From Brachionus rotundiformis (taxonomy: Eukaryota; Rotifera; Eurotatoria; Ploima; Brachionidae), in NCBI GenBank assembly GCA_016802295.1, contig JAESIW010000203.1, positions 186,001-250,000 on the forward strand: a stretch of 64,000 nt of DNA, written 5' to 3'. Shown one piece after another: positions 45,495 to 57,300 of this stretch. Made by a program: the position numbers and the translations under genes. Each line of letters begins with the position of its first letter. The first letter of the stretch is position 1. The notes below the pieces were generated by a model, which did no database searches, was not told the origin of the DNA, and saw only the letters and a program-made list of their open reading frames with translations.

Positions 45495-47036
45495 ATGGCT
45501 TCGTTTAAAATAACCGACAAGCTGACAGTCCAAGCTTATACTGGTTCAATATTTGACCAAAATATGAAATGCGATGCTATAACCATTTCTCTATTCAAAA
45601 GTTACTTATATGAACGTAATAGTTATCTATTTTTTACTTGCCTAAATTGTATTCTTTTATATAAGAAAATGTTGGCTTAGTTAAATTAGCCGTGGAAAAG
45701 TTTGGAAATCGAATAAAAGAGAATTTTAAAAGCGAAATAAGAAAATTGTCCAAGAATTTTGAATTATTAAGCCAGGTTCAGACTTTTTAAAAGAGGAAGA
45801 TGAATATTTAGTAATTTGAAAAAATTTTTTAAGTGTATTGTCATAAAAACTGAAAAAGATACCCCTAAATACTTATTCAATACTGTACTAGATGATAGAA
45901 TTATTAAAAAATCAGATAAAAACCAAATTAAATATTTGATGAGAGCTTCGTTGATAAATATGATCGCAAAATTGAACCAAAATGAAGGCATTAAGAGCAT
46001 AGCTCTTCCACTGTTGGCTACTGGAAAGAGCCATGGACCCATTGAATTATGCATGGATATTCTAATTGATGGAATCGTTAATTCAGAATTTAAATTTTTA
46101 GAAGAACTTCATTTAGTTAATATAGAAGATTTTAAGACTCAACTTATAATAAAAAAATTTCAAAACGTTCCCAAGATTGAATCTTTTTTTACCAAGGCTG
46201 ATAATCAAATTAATATATCAAATGATATAAAAAATTGTTCGCTTTGTAGACAAAAATTGGAAAATATTAAATCGTTTGATTGTGGTCATTCATTTTGCCA
46301 TGGTTGTTTAAGCATCAAAGAAAACAAGGACACTAAATGCCTAATATCTGGTTGTTGTTCTAATATTAATGATGCAATTGATAATCAGAAAGATGATGAA
46401 ATAATGTGCACCATTTGTTGTAATAATTATAAAACTTTAAAAAAATTAGATAAATGTGAACATGAGCTTTGTTTGGATTGCTACAAAAGAACATTTGAAC
46501 ATAAGCCTCAATGTCCATTTTGTTTCAAATTTTATGGAATACCAAATGGTAACCAACCTTCTGATGGTAGGATGACCACCAGCGTTAAATCAAGCTCTCT
46601 TCCTGGTAATTTTTTAATATTTAAATTGTTTGTTATTATTTTTCATAAAGGTTATGAGAAAAATCATACTATAGTCATCAATTATAGTTTTCCGTCAGGA
46701 GTGCAGGGTGAAAATCATCCGAATCCTGGAAAAACATACAGTGGTACCACTCGAACGGCCTATTTACCAGATTCAAAAGAAGGGAGAAAGGCATTAGAAC
46801 TATTAAGAAAAGCTTTTGATCACAAATTAACATTTACAGTTGGTAATTCAGTAACCACTGGAATGGAAGGCATTACATGGAATGACATTCACCATAAAAC
46901 TCAAATTAGTGGACCGTATAATTTTAAATCTATATTTTAAATATTTTTATTTGAGATTATTTTAAGCTTTGGCTATCCGGATCCATCGTATTTGGACAGA
47001 CTTTTTGAAGAATTAAAGACACATGGAATTGAATAA
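45495..47036 (+). CDS. Macro-RING-RING-Deltex C-terminal (DTC) protein
   Basis: Exons: 45495-45600, from 45666 to a poorly resolved region near 45770-45840, then to 46605, 46651-46915 and 46967-47036. The first part looks like a macro domain (LTVQAYTGSIFDQNMKCDAI; VGLVKLAVEKFGNR; IKSIALPLLATGKSHGP). Two RING-like zinc clusters follow: CSLC...CGHSFCHGC, and CTICC...CEHELCLDC...CPFC. A complete Deltex C-terminal domain comes next, with SSSLPGYEKNHTIVI, HPNPGKTYSGTTRTAYLP, WNDIHHKTQI and FGYPDPSYLDRL. Family knowledge: the RING-DTC unit of Deltex E3s binds ADP-ribose/NAD+ and ubiquitinates ADP-ribosylated targets. DTX3L partners with macro-domain PARP9. Here macro and DTC share one chain. The frame breaks near 45775 and 45812, so the 5' model may hide a sequence error or very short intron. 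Confidence 0.85.
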
Positions 47037-47225
47037 AATAATAAAAAAAAATAATTTTTTTACTTAAATCAAAATTATTATTTTGTTAATTTTAATTCGC
47101 ATTTTTTTTAGTTTTAAATTTAAAAAAAAAATTTCAAATTTTAAATTAAATAAAAGATAAATTTCAAATTTATTTTATTAATTATTTGTTTTGAATTAAA
47201 ACCGCACGTGGTTTATATACTTAAA

Positions 47226-48322
47226 ATGGATATTAATATTGCATCGAATATTTGCTCTCCTGGAGATCTGATCACCACTGATCCTGCTTACATGGGGTAT
47301 ATAGAACGTTTTTAAAATTTATTTATTTATATAAAAATTAAAAAAACAATAAGTGGACATGGTATATACACTACAGAAAATAATAAATACGCTTCAGTTG
47401 TTGGCTATGTAACAAAAGTAAACAATCTTTTTTTGGTTCAACCAATTAAGACCAGATATATTGGCGATGTTGGAGATGTGGTTGTGGGTCGAATTACAGC
47501 TGTCGATAGCAGTCGATGGAGAGTTGACATAAACTCAACCCTAGATGCCATGTTGCCTTTGACTTCGGTCAATTTACCTGGTGGAGAACTTGTATAGTTA
47601 AATTTAAAAAAAAAGAGCCATTTGAATTCAAATTTTATAGAGAAGAAGATCAGAAGAGGACGAAAGAATGATGAGACATTATTTTATCGAAAATGATCTC
47701 ATTTCTGTAATTTTTTTATCATCAAAATTTATCAATTTAGTTCTTTATTAATTAAAAGGCAGAAGTACAGAATGTTCATTCAGATGGATCACTTTCTCTA
47801 CATACTAGAAATTTGAATTATGGAAAACTTGGTCAAGGGTGCTTGATTCAAGTTAGTTCGCCTTTAATTAAGCGCCAGAAAGTCCATTTTGTTAATCTTC
47901 CATGCGGTGTGTCAATTATTCTGGGAAGAAATGGAAACATTTGGGTTACTTCAACTAGCATTCAAGAAAGTAGCCGCAAAAATGGAGGTTTTACTCCACT
48001 TTTAAAAGTATTTGTGAATAGATAAAAGCTTTAATACTAAATAGATAGCATATTTTAGCCAGTGCCTTTAAACGAACGAGATAATATAAGCAGAATATGC
48101 AATTGCATCAAAGCATTGGCCAAGTACCATGTTATGCTCTATGACACCAGTATTTGTACAGCTTATGAAATATCAAAACAATATCAAGTATCTTTGGAAA
48201 TTAATTTGATTAAAATTATTAAAAATTAAAAAAAAATCTTCAAGATAAAGGAAATACTTGATCCAAAGATATCACAGGAAATAGCTGAAAAAACTGAAAT
48301 ACAACTAGCTGCCGATAGTTAA
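47226..48322 (+). CDS. EXOSC2: Exosome component RRP4
   Basis: Six exons (47226-47296, 47354-47591, 47641-47706, 47759-48007, 48059-48187, 48245-48322) give 276 residues. Landmarks are VPGD-like SPGDLITTDPAYM, KTRYIGDVGDVVVGRIT, the S1 part with NLPGGELRRRSEEDE, SLHTRNLNYGKLGQG and the KH-type LPCGVSIILGRNG, then NERDNISRICNCIKAL. Family knowledge: RRP4 is one of three S1/KH cap subunits of the RNA exosome, which processes and degrades RNA 3' ends. The start lies 189 bp after the Deltex-like stop on the same strand. An ATTTTTTTTAG acceptor-like tract sits in the gap at about 47100-47111. Confidence 0.96.
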
Positions 48323-51300
48323 TTTGTAAATTTAAAATTTTTTTTGCTAAGATTTGAATAAAATTTTTGAATTAATTTTAATTTTTTTAATCATTTTGAA
48401 TATTTTTAGGATTGTAATAGACTGCAATAAGATTATCTTTTTTTAAATTTAATTAGATTATAAATTTAAAAATAATCTAAAATAATCCAAATTTTGAATA
48501 ATTTCGATAAATCAATTGCAAAAATTTGGATTCAATTAAGCGCAGTTGAGCGTCCCAATCAAAGTAATAATTTAATTGTTTTAATTAGAATATGCAAAAA
48601 ATTCAGGTCAAAAGCCTTAAAAAATTAACAGAATTCATTTCTAGAAAAAAATAAATCTTAAGAATAATTAAATTTTTTGCTATTTAATTGTAGTCTAAAC
48701 ACTTAGTTTTTATCAAATGACCTTTCAAAATAAAAATTTATATTCATATTTGCCTACTAGTTGAATATAATAGTTCCATGCCAGTTTTATATTTAGTTTT
48801 GGATGACTGGAACTAGACAAAAACCCAACAAATCAATAAAGTGATTAAAAAATTTTAAATTGGAATTAATTGGTAGGTTAAAAAATCTATACTAGAAAAG
48901 TATTTTCATTTGATTTTAATATGACCTACAGTGGTCATTAATACTTGAATTGCTTAAGTCAATTTATTACAATTTAATGATTATTTTGAATAGTTTTTAT
49001 AAGGTGAAATAACATCAACCAAAAATAAAACGAATATTTACAATATTTAATAAGATTTATTAAAATATATTCACCATAGATATTGGCTTGTAAAACAGAA
49101 AGATGATTTTAGTAGATAGCTTAGTGTGTCATTTTAAGTATACATATTTAATTTATAGCTTTATTACTTAGTGATATAGAACATAAAATTGAAAATCAAA
49201 ATTTATCAGAACAAACTTATTAAAATAAACTAATTAAAATATTTAAATTAAAAATTAAAAAACTAAAAGAAAACAAAAACTTTTGTTTTAATTTTTAAAT
49301 TTTTTCTTTCTTTCTGTTTAAAATTGATTAGTTTTAGTAAAGAAAATTAATTCAAGAGCACTATCAGCATTTTATGTTTATATGACTGCTAGTATGAATT
49401 TTATTAATTTTTATTCAATAATCAATATCATATTGAGTAAATTTTTAAATTCAATTTTTTAAGTGTCAACTTGTCTATCACTAATTTTTTCTTATTCATT
49501 CCTTGAGGAACAAAGGATGATTATATAAATGCTATTTGAGTCAGGTCTAGGCTACTAAACTTATGGTCCTCTTACCATCTGGAACTAAACTTACAGCCAA
49601 ATTTTTTTCAATCATACTAAGACCTATCTATCATACATTCTCTTTCATACATTATAGATATTTTCTAAATTTTTTGCATTGTAATAAACTGCAATACAAT
49701 TTTTTGATTTTTATTATTTTATTAAATTTAATAGATTATTTATTTAAAAAAATAAATAAATTTTGAAAAATTTAAATAAATCTTTTTGGTGTTTACTCCG
49801 TGTCCGGTTCGCCTTAAATTATGTCATTATATAATTTCTATTAATGCATTAATTAAAAACATATTTTATGGAAGCCCCCAAAATTTATCTAATATATAAA
49901 ATTGATTAAAAAACTTAGCAATATCTTAATCCATATTTTTAAAAATATAATTTTCATCTTATTCAATGAATAAATTTTTTTAATTTTATTGTCTAAGATA
50001 ATTGAGTATTTTTTTGAGCATTCTTTCAAATTAGATTCTATTTAGAATAAAATAAAATTCAAAGTATTTTGATAGTTTAAATTAGATAATTATATTTTTA
50101 AATTTGGTTAACAAAAGAAACAACAATCATCAACATAGCAAAAAATTACTATTTTAAATACTTAATTAATAGCATAGTTAATTTAAATTTCTAAATTTTT
50201 ATCAATTAATTGACTGAGAATGAAAAATGGAGAGATTTTTTCAGGTTGAGAAAACAATTGAGACGCATTTGTGTAAATAACTTAGTCAAAAAATAATTAT
50301 GGTTTATTTGACATGAAAAAACTAAAATTTAATCAAGCCGAGGAATGCTTAATAATTACAATTTGAGTAATTGCTAATTAGCATTTCAATTTTAATTTGG
50401 CTAAGGTAAAATCAAGCCGAGGCCATGAACAAATAGCTGCAAGCAGCAGCGAAAAAGACTTGCTGGCTTTGAACTCTGTTCAGTGTTTTAGATAAAGAGA
50501 AATACTCAAATATTTGTCAGCTATCTAATAAAATTAGTATTAAAATATAACAAAAGCAAATATTTGAACAGGAAGAAAAGAATGAGAAGCAAATATTTGA
50601 TAAATCATTTGTATGTAAATATTTTGTGTAGGAAATTTAGTCAAACGAAAATAAAACTGTCAAGATATTTCGGAATACAAAAGCAATTACTATACTCTCT
50701 TTAATTTGGCTTAATCTTAATTCTATTTGGCCACTAGAGTAAATAGAAACACGTATGAAATTAAATACGGATCAGAGAGACAAAGAGAGAAAAAGAATGA
50801 CCAATACTTGGCGTATCAGTTTGCGTAGACAAACAAACAAAAGCTGACACGAAAGAAATGCGTCAACTATTTTCCTATTTTGTTTGCTTTTAGCTACTTT
50901 TCTTTTTGAAGTCTTTCAATTCTAATTTTTGAATTCCCTGGTGTTTGATGAAAAAATATTTGCTTTTGAGCTAATAATAAATGAAAATTAGTTTTATCTG
51001 AGTCTTTGGATGACAGATTAGACGATCTAGAGTGCATACTAATGATCAATGTGTGCCGACTTCAAACAACAGTTATTAAAAAAAAATAAGAGATTTTGTA
51101 CATTTTCAATTGATTTCACATTTGTTTATCTTGAACAAATGATACACTACTTGATTAAATAGCAAGATTAAGCCTCTAGATAAACAAACTATTGAGTTTT
51201 TATTTACTTAAGCATATTTTTTAATTCACAACGTTTCTAAATAATTTAAATTGAGCTTATTATTATTAACTAGTCACTTTGAACTAGGGGCTCTTGATTA

Positions 51301-51746
51301 CATTCGCAAGAATAGTTTCATTTTAAATTCTACTTGAGCAAATAATTACTATTTAAATTAAGAAAAAAAATAAATAAATTTTTGTCAAAACATAATTAAA
51401 CGTATTAATAAATTTGTTCAATACGCATTTAAATTAAATTCAAAAGTTAATAGCTTTAGACTAATGGCACTTTTTTGCAATGCTTTAGAATTAATTGAAT
51501 AAACAATTGAATTTATTTTTTATGTTTTTTTAATATTTTAAATTTTAAAAACAAAAAGAATTTAGCACTATTTTTGAATGGCAATAATTACTACAAAATC
51601 TAAACAACAAAAATAAAATAAAAATAAACCTTGCTGCTAATTTGCACTCTAATTTGAGCCAGCGTGAATTAATTCTGATTACAATTACCTTCAAGGTTTA
51701 ATAATAAAAGCGTTCATAAAGCTTCCATAATCTGTAACAAGCTCGC

Positions 51747-51754
51747 TGACGTCA
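51747..51754. promoter_or_regulatory. Perfect palindromic CRE (TGACGTCA)
   Basis: TGACGTCA is the full cAMP-response element bound by CREB/ATF dimers. It is rare by chance in DNA this AT-rich. It lies about 1.7 kb beyond the 3' end of the IER-type gene. A second copy sits directly upstream of that gene. Function is an inference from the motif. Confidence 0.4.
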
Positions 51755-53324
51755 ATGCATTCATGTTTGCTTATTGTTTCTAAATGTATGCAAAATTTCT
51801 TTCTAAGCTTTTTAAATTGATGTTTGATGTTTGATTATTTTTATACTCAAAAGATTTAATTAATTTATAATATTTTTTATCTCATGGGACTAGACTATGC
51901 AGCGGAAAAAATTCATCCTATTCAAGCATATGTTTGCGTTCATTTGAATACCGACACAGTGTGCACAGTTAATTCAATATCTATTTTTTTGATACATTGT
52001 TTATAATTTATTACGTTTGAACATAGTTATTATAAACATATTTTTAATAGTACTTTGACATTTATATATGAATTGCAATAACTGACACTTGATTTAATTA
52101 TAAAATGCTCAAATAGCGAGTCAAGAAAATAAGGATTTACTAGCAAAAAGGTGAAATGCATTTTAGGAAAACATCTTCAAATGATTGTTATATTTTATGT
52201 TTCAATTAGATTGATTTGGTTGTTTGTCTTGACTATATATGAACTTGACTATATATTGAAGAAAATTTAACTTGAATTTTAATAGAGACATATAATTAAA
52301 AAATGGCTCAGAAAAAAATTCGGTTTGCTTTATATCCTTATCTAACTAATGTAAAAGCCATTAGCTTGACTTTTACGGTCTGATGAAATTTAAATTAAAT
52401 CTAAACTGGTCTCAGATTTTATGGTTTATGATTTTTAGATACTGATTGATTGACTGCACACTCTAGATTTAAATTGATAAAAAATAATTAATATCTTTTT
52501 CCTCATTAAAAAAAACATCGCTTTTGATCTTTTTTGTATCATTTGAGCATAACTGCTGGTCTCTATTTTATTTATGTGTCACTTAATTTCACTGTAATTT
52601 TTTTACAAAAATCTGAGAATATAAATTTGGCTTCTTTGTCTTCTTTTTGAGACAAAACACATTTAATGTAAATAAATAATTCTAATAAAGGATGATTTTT
52701 GACTAAAATACAAGCAAATTTTTCTAATTGAGGACTTGCGGTATTTTAATTTATTAAAGCTTTAAATGATGATAATAAAGATAAAAAAAATATAATTTAA
52801 TTTAAACTGTTTATTTTGTTAGTTTGTTTTTTTTTTTTTGTATAAAAGATGTTATCGCGAGAAAGAATCAAAATTGGTTTAAAAAAATAGAAAAAAAACA
52901 TTTACACAGGTCAGAAATTAGCGAGCCAAAAATAAAAATAAAATAATGATAATTTAATAAAAAAAAAAGAGAGTTAAAATATACGGACCAAACTATGGCT
53001 AAATAGGAAAAAAATTTAAATAAAGTAATTAATGAAGAACAGAAAAAAAACATAAAAGGCGGATTTGCTTTAGCCTTGGTATTTAGTCGCTTGCCAAATT
53101 TTAATCCAGCTTATTGACTAAACTAATACCGTTTTAAACATATCATACTCGAATACTCGCATTGAGTTTCTTTATCCGGTTTTTTTTAAAATAATTCTCA
53201 ACAACAAGAACAACAAATAATTTTTTTAATTCACTACAAATATCACCCAAAAAATTGAAATGCTCATGAGATTTGGTATGTATACTAGACCACGTTTGGT
53301 TATACCATGTGCATTTTTAAACTG

Positions 53325-53375
53325 AACAGTCAATCGTATAAAAAACTGTACAACGATTGAACAATTCTGACTGTT
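53325..53375 (-). other. Imperfect hairpin in the IER 3' UTR
   Basis: Two nested arm pairs occur. CAATCGT (53331-53337) pairs with ACGATTG (53353-53359), and AACAGTC (53325-53331) pairs with GACTGTT (53369-53375). The structure starts about 36 bases after the IER-type stop codon in transcript sense. It could be an mRNA stability or processing element. No known family is claimed. Confidence 0.45.
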
Positions 53376-53411
53376 GTCGTTTTATTTGTCTGCTTTAAGT
53401 CATTGTTAGTC

Positions 53412-54308
53412 TTAGACCAAACACTCGATATTCAATATTTTCGATGAAGATGTACTCGATTTGGTTTTTATCTTGAATTTTTTATTCAAATTACGTTTGT
53501 TTATTTCTTTGTTATTAGTTTCATCATTAAGTATTTGATTGTTGTTCAAGTCTGTGTGACCAGTGTCGGTCGAGTGACCGCTATTGTCACCGTCACCGCC
53601 TATCTTACACTTTTTACACATACGTTCGTCCACATCGTCGTCCACGTTCAAATTTTCATCGTCCTCGTCTTCTTCGTCTTCGGTATCTTGGTTTGTTCGC
53701 TTAGCACTCGGTTTAGACTTTTCTACACTGCTTGGGCTATTGTACATAAAACTGTACAATGACATCTTAAGCTCGTTTAAATGCTTTACACGCTTTTGAT
53801 CTGTTTGACTGTTTGTTTTGACATCTGGCTCGGCTGTAGGAAACAAAATGGCCAAATCGAGCGGATTTGGCTGATTTGTCAAGTTAAATTGGTACGTCTC
53901 GTGCAATATTTGTTGCATGAGAACCTTCATTTCGTCGACTAGACTTGCTTCTGCACTTGGCGAATTAGTGCTATTCAATTGATGTATCAAGCTTGTGTAG
54001 TAGTTCAGCTTGGACATGAGCGAGAGTCGCATGGTCTGCACCACTCCCTGATAGTATATGTATTTAGCTTTGTTGAGTATTTTATTTACAAGTAGATTTT
54101 TGTGCAAGTTGGTCTCTTTGTAAACAAGAACGGTGTTGGACTTTTGAGCGTTTTGGGACTTAAGCTGCACAGTGTTTGTACATGTTAGTTTGTCTAGCGA
54201 TATCTGGATAAGCTTAATTGCCTCGATCTGCTGCAGTCGAATGGCGTTCTGTTGATCCATTTCGAACGAGTTAAAATAGAGCGATTTTCTCAGGTCGGCA
54301 CTGTCCAT
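53412..54308 (-). CDS. IER2/IER5-like immediate-early-response protein
   Basis: An intronless frame of 298 residues. The N-terminal region has IEAIKLIQISLDKL followed by NLHKNLLVNKILNKAKYIYY. The latter matches the IER-domain block of IER5 (LHKNLLVSLVLRSARQVYL) in position and pattern. The remainder is a helical stretch, a strongly acidic run (TEDEEDEDDENLNVDDDVDE) and a Lys-rich tail (NKRNLNKKFKIKTK) that may be a nuclear signal. Family knowledge: IER2, IER5 and IER5L are intronless, rapidly induced nuclear regulators; IER5 recruits PP2A to targets such as HSF1. The gene stands alone in about 15 kb of non-coding DNA, with a full CRE 14 bp before the ATG. Confidence 0.7.
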   Translation of the reverse strand: MDSADLRKSLYFNSFEMDQQNAIRLQQIEAIKLIQISLDKLTCTNTVQLKSQNAQKSNTVLVYKETNLHKNLLVNKILNKAKYIYYQGVVQTMRLSLMSKLNYYTSLIHQLNSTNSPSAEASLVDEMKVLMQQILHETYQFNLTNQPNPLDLAILFPTAEPDVKTNSQTDQKRVKHLNELKMSLYSFMYNSPSSVEKSKPSAKRTNQDTEDEEDEDDENLNVDDDVDERMCKKCKIGGDGDNSGHSTDTGHTDLNNNQILNDETNNKEINKRNLNKKFKIKTKSSTSSSKILNIECLV

Positions 54309-54321
54309 TTTTTGTTTTGTG

Positions 54322-54329
54322 TGACGTCA
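54322..54329 (-). promoter_or_regulatory. Perfect CRE upstream of the IER-type start codon
   Basis: TGACGTCA lies 14 bases before the ATG at 54308. A CREB/ATF site at or near the promoter is what immediate-early genes usually carry. Because it is so close to the ATG, the transcription start must be very near or upstream, so the site may be in the 5' UTR. A TATAAAAG-like sequence on the minus strand near 54443-54450 is a possible TATA box. Confidence 0.5.
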
Positions 54330-57300
54330 ACTTTCCAAAACAATAAATGCTTTTGTTTTTTTTAAATATAATAAATAATTGTTGAATTAAAATATTTTTA
54401 TGTTCGTGTTTTCTACACCTTGATTGTTTGTGCTTGAATTTTTCTTTTATAATTTTTAGTCGTTGTTCAAAAGTGTTCCATTATTTTTCTTTCTATATCA
54501 AATATTTGTAATTGTTAATATATTTTTTTTAATAATCTAATAAAACAAAAAATAAAACGATTAGTACAACATATGAATATAAGTGATTGGTTTTTTATAG
54601 GCTTTGAATTATTCTCAAGCTAGTCCGTGCCTGCTCCCTCCCTCTCTTTTCCTTACTTTAACTAACTTTTACTATAAGCCTAAATTAATATTTTTTCTAC
54701 TATAAACTTTAATGTTGTTTTCAACTAGACATAAATGACAAGAGTATTTAAGCAATTTAGTGAATTGATTTGATTGGCCGTGTTTTGTTTTCTTTCCGGA
54801 TAGAAATCGATACTCGATTTTAAAGTTCAATATCCTGACTTTGACCTGTTCTCTATATAAATAAATCAACACATCGTTTATTTAAACAACAACAACTAAA
54901 TAAACCTAAACCAATTAGACCATTTAGATAACACTCTTTGATTATTCGAGTTGTTGTTATCTTTAGGAAAAAATATGCCTCAATAAATGCAATCTGCATG
55001 AATTAATTAGATAGATTATCTTAGTTGATTTTAATCTTAAGATTTTACCTATGTGACTAAAAGCTGCCAATTTAAATAAACCGATCTTTAATTTCGCACT
55101 GTGTCTCTTTACTCGACCTAAATATCTAAATCAATTTTTGTGCCACTGATTGATCATAAATAAAAAAAACAATAACAAAATAAAATGACAGTAATTGATA
55201 TGAGCTTTTTATTTGTTTTCTAAATTAGTCACCAAGGCACATTAACTCGTAGACATGTTTACTTAAAGATTGCGAAATTAGATGATAATTAATTGTTGCA
55301 GACATTTTGGGTGACACTGCTAAAAAATGGTCCTTCATCTACTTGAATCAGCTATCAAGCGGAAAAAGTTCGACTGCCTGCTCGACCTAGCCCAATGGTT
55401 ATTCAAAAATAAACCCATTAAGTGTCATGCACAATTAAAACATATATTTATATGTTAATCAGCAAGCTACTTTTTAAATAGAGATTATATTTATAATAGT
55501 ACTTAGCCATATGGGGCTTAATTCAATCACTCTTAGGACTTATCTTGCTAAATAAGTTTAGTTAGTCATTGATAAAAAGCACTTAATATTTATAAGTCGC
55601 TTTGATGTGAGTGTGTATACTCGTCAAAGGAGGAAACGTCTACTTAGACACACACTGAGCTCACATTTCATAACTCCTCTTAATACTTTTTTTACGTAAC
55701 ATATGTAGCGTAAAATGCGACTATTTGTTTGAACAATTATTGACTAATTAAACAAGAACATAAAAAACTAATAAAAACAAACAACAAAAGTAGAAAATTA
55801 CATATTTCACTAAAGAACAAACTAGCTAGGTTTAAAACTAGTGAACTTATTTATCATCTAGGATTTTATCAATTTAACTAGAAGTTTTTATTTTGTTCAA
55901 AATAAAAAAAAAAAACAAGATAAAAAGTTATATCATGTTGATTTTTAATTTTTATTTTATTAGGCCGTTATCTTGGCTTTTAATTTAAATAACAAATTTT
56001 TTTTGGGATAAATACTAATCTCTTTTATAAATTTTAAATTCATAAATTAGAAAAGTTAAATAAACTAATTTTCGAAATTTCTATTCATTGAATTACTTGA
56101 AAGTCTTGTAGCCCTAAGAGAAAAAAAAACTAAATTTATAGTATAAATATATATTTATATAGAATAGTTAGAGGCTAGATACTTAGACTAAATTAAGTAC
56201 TTTTTTTTTTTGCACATGAGCTGTATTGAAATTTGATTAAGGCTTATTTAAGCCATGAACTCATTATTTGACTCTGAGCTCGATCTAATTTGTAAATTTG
56301 AGCCAGAGCAAAATCTTAGATTAAATTTATCGGTGAAAAAAAAAAGAGAGAGATTAGAACAGTTTATTTAAAAGCGACTTGTAGATCTCTTGAGTATTAT
56401 CTTTTTAACCATTAATTGTTTTATAAAAATAATTTTAATTAAGATAAAATATCTCAAGATTTATAGAACACACTAAAAAACAATAGACTAAAATATGTGC
56501 ATATATATATTTATAGATTAAGCGTTTCTTATTTTATGGTTTAATTATGGGCACTAATGATTGGACATTGAGAGAAAACACGATCTAGTTCGTGTTAAAA
56601 ACAATTTATAAGCTTTCATTTTGATACAAGTGAAACGATAAACAAAAGATAAATTTGCAAAAAAGCAACCTATAAAGAGAAAATTTGTTATTTAAATACT
56701 AAGCATAGTAAAGATAGATAATCTTGATTTGTTTAAATATGCCCTAAGGATTTTCTATTGTTTTACTAGTGGTTTGCCTAAGTGAATTAAAGACATTTCG
56801 CTTGATTATGGCCAAAAATGATTTATGATAGAGTTTATCATGGCTTTTATCAAAGTAATTGATTTTGGATCACAAATGCCCGCCAGTAATCCAATTAGCT
56901 CTGCTCGCCATGCAAGTACAGTCACAAAATAATTGAGACAAAGTGACTAGCGCCATTCACCACTCTCGCACAGAATAAATGAATAACCTCACAAGTGCCA
57001 GCACACATAAAAAATAGAAAAGAAAAAAAAAGATTATTTTATTTGAAATTGAAATAAAAAAATAAACTAAATTTTTTTCGCAAAAAACAACAACTAAAAT
57101 TGAAGTCATCAAAATAGAGTTTCTTTTCAAGCAAACAACACATAGAAAAATGCTTAAATAAATATTCTTAATTTTTTTATTAATCAAAATAGAACCCTTT
57201 AGTTTAAATTAAGTAGAGATGGTGACGGGTGCCCGCGAGCCGGGTCGCTGGGACGCTCGTCGTTGTTTAGCTAACTGGCTTAATTTTGTTTAACTTGTCA

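Larger units (their letters stand above)
48323..53411. other. 5-kb gene desert downstream of EXOSC2
   Basis: No gene longer than about 70 codons is credible. GC-richer pockets occur at 50440-50480, 51720-51780 and 51880-51970. The second contains a full palindromic CRE (TGACGTCA, 51747-51754). The third holds a 40-codon open frame (MGLDYAAEKIHPIQAYVCVH...). The right end is the 3' UTR of the IER-type gene and includes a hairpin at 53325-53375. Inference: most of this is regulatory or UTR sequence. Confidence 0.5.

Noticed and set aside
52868..53053. 61-codon hydrophobic minus-strand frame
   Set aside because: Poly-A/T derived Phe/Leu repeats; looks like chance translation of A-rich DNA.
56957..57187. 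76-codon minus-strand frame, Phe/Ile-rich
   Set aside because: Composition matches random AT-rich sequence; no domain and no splice context.
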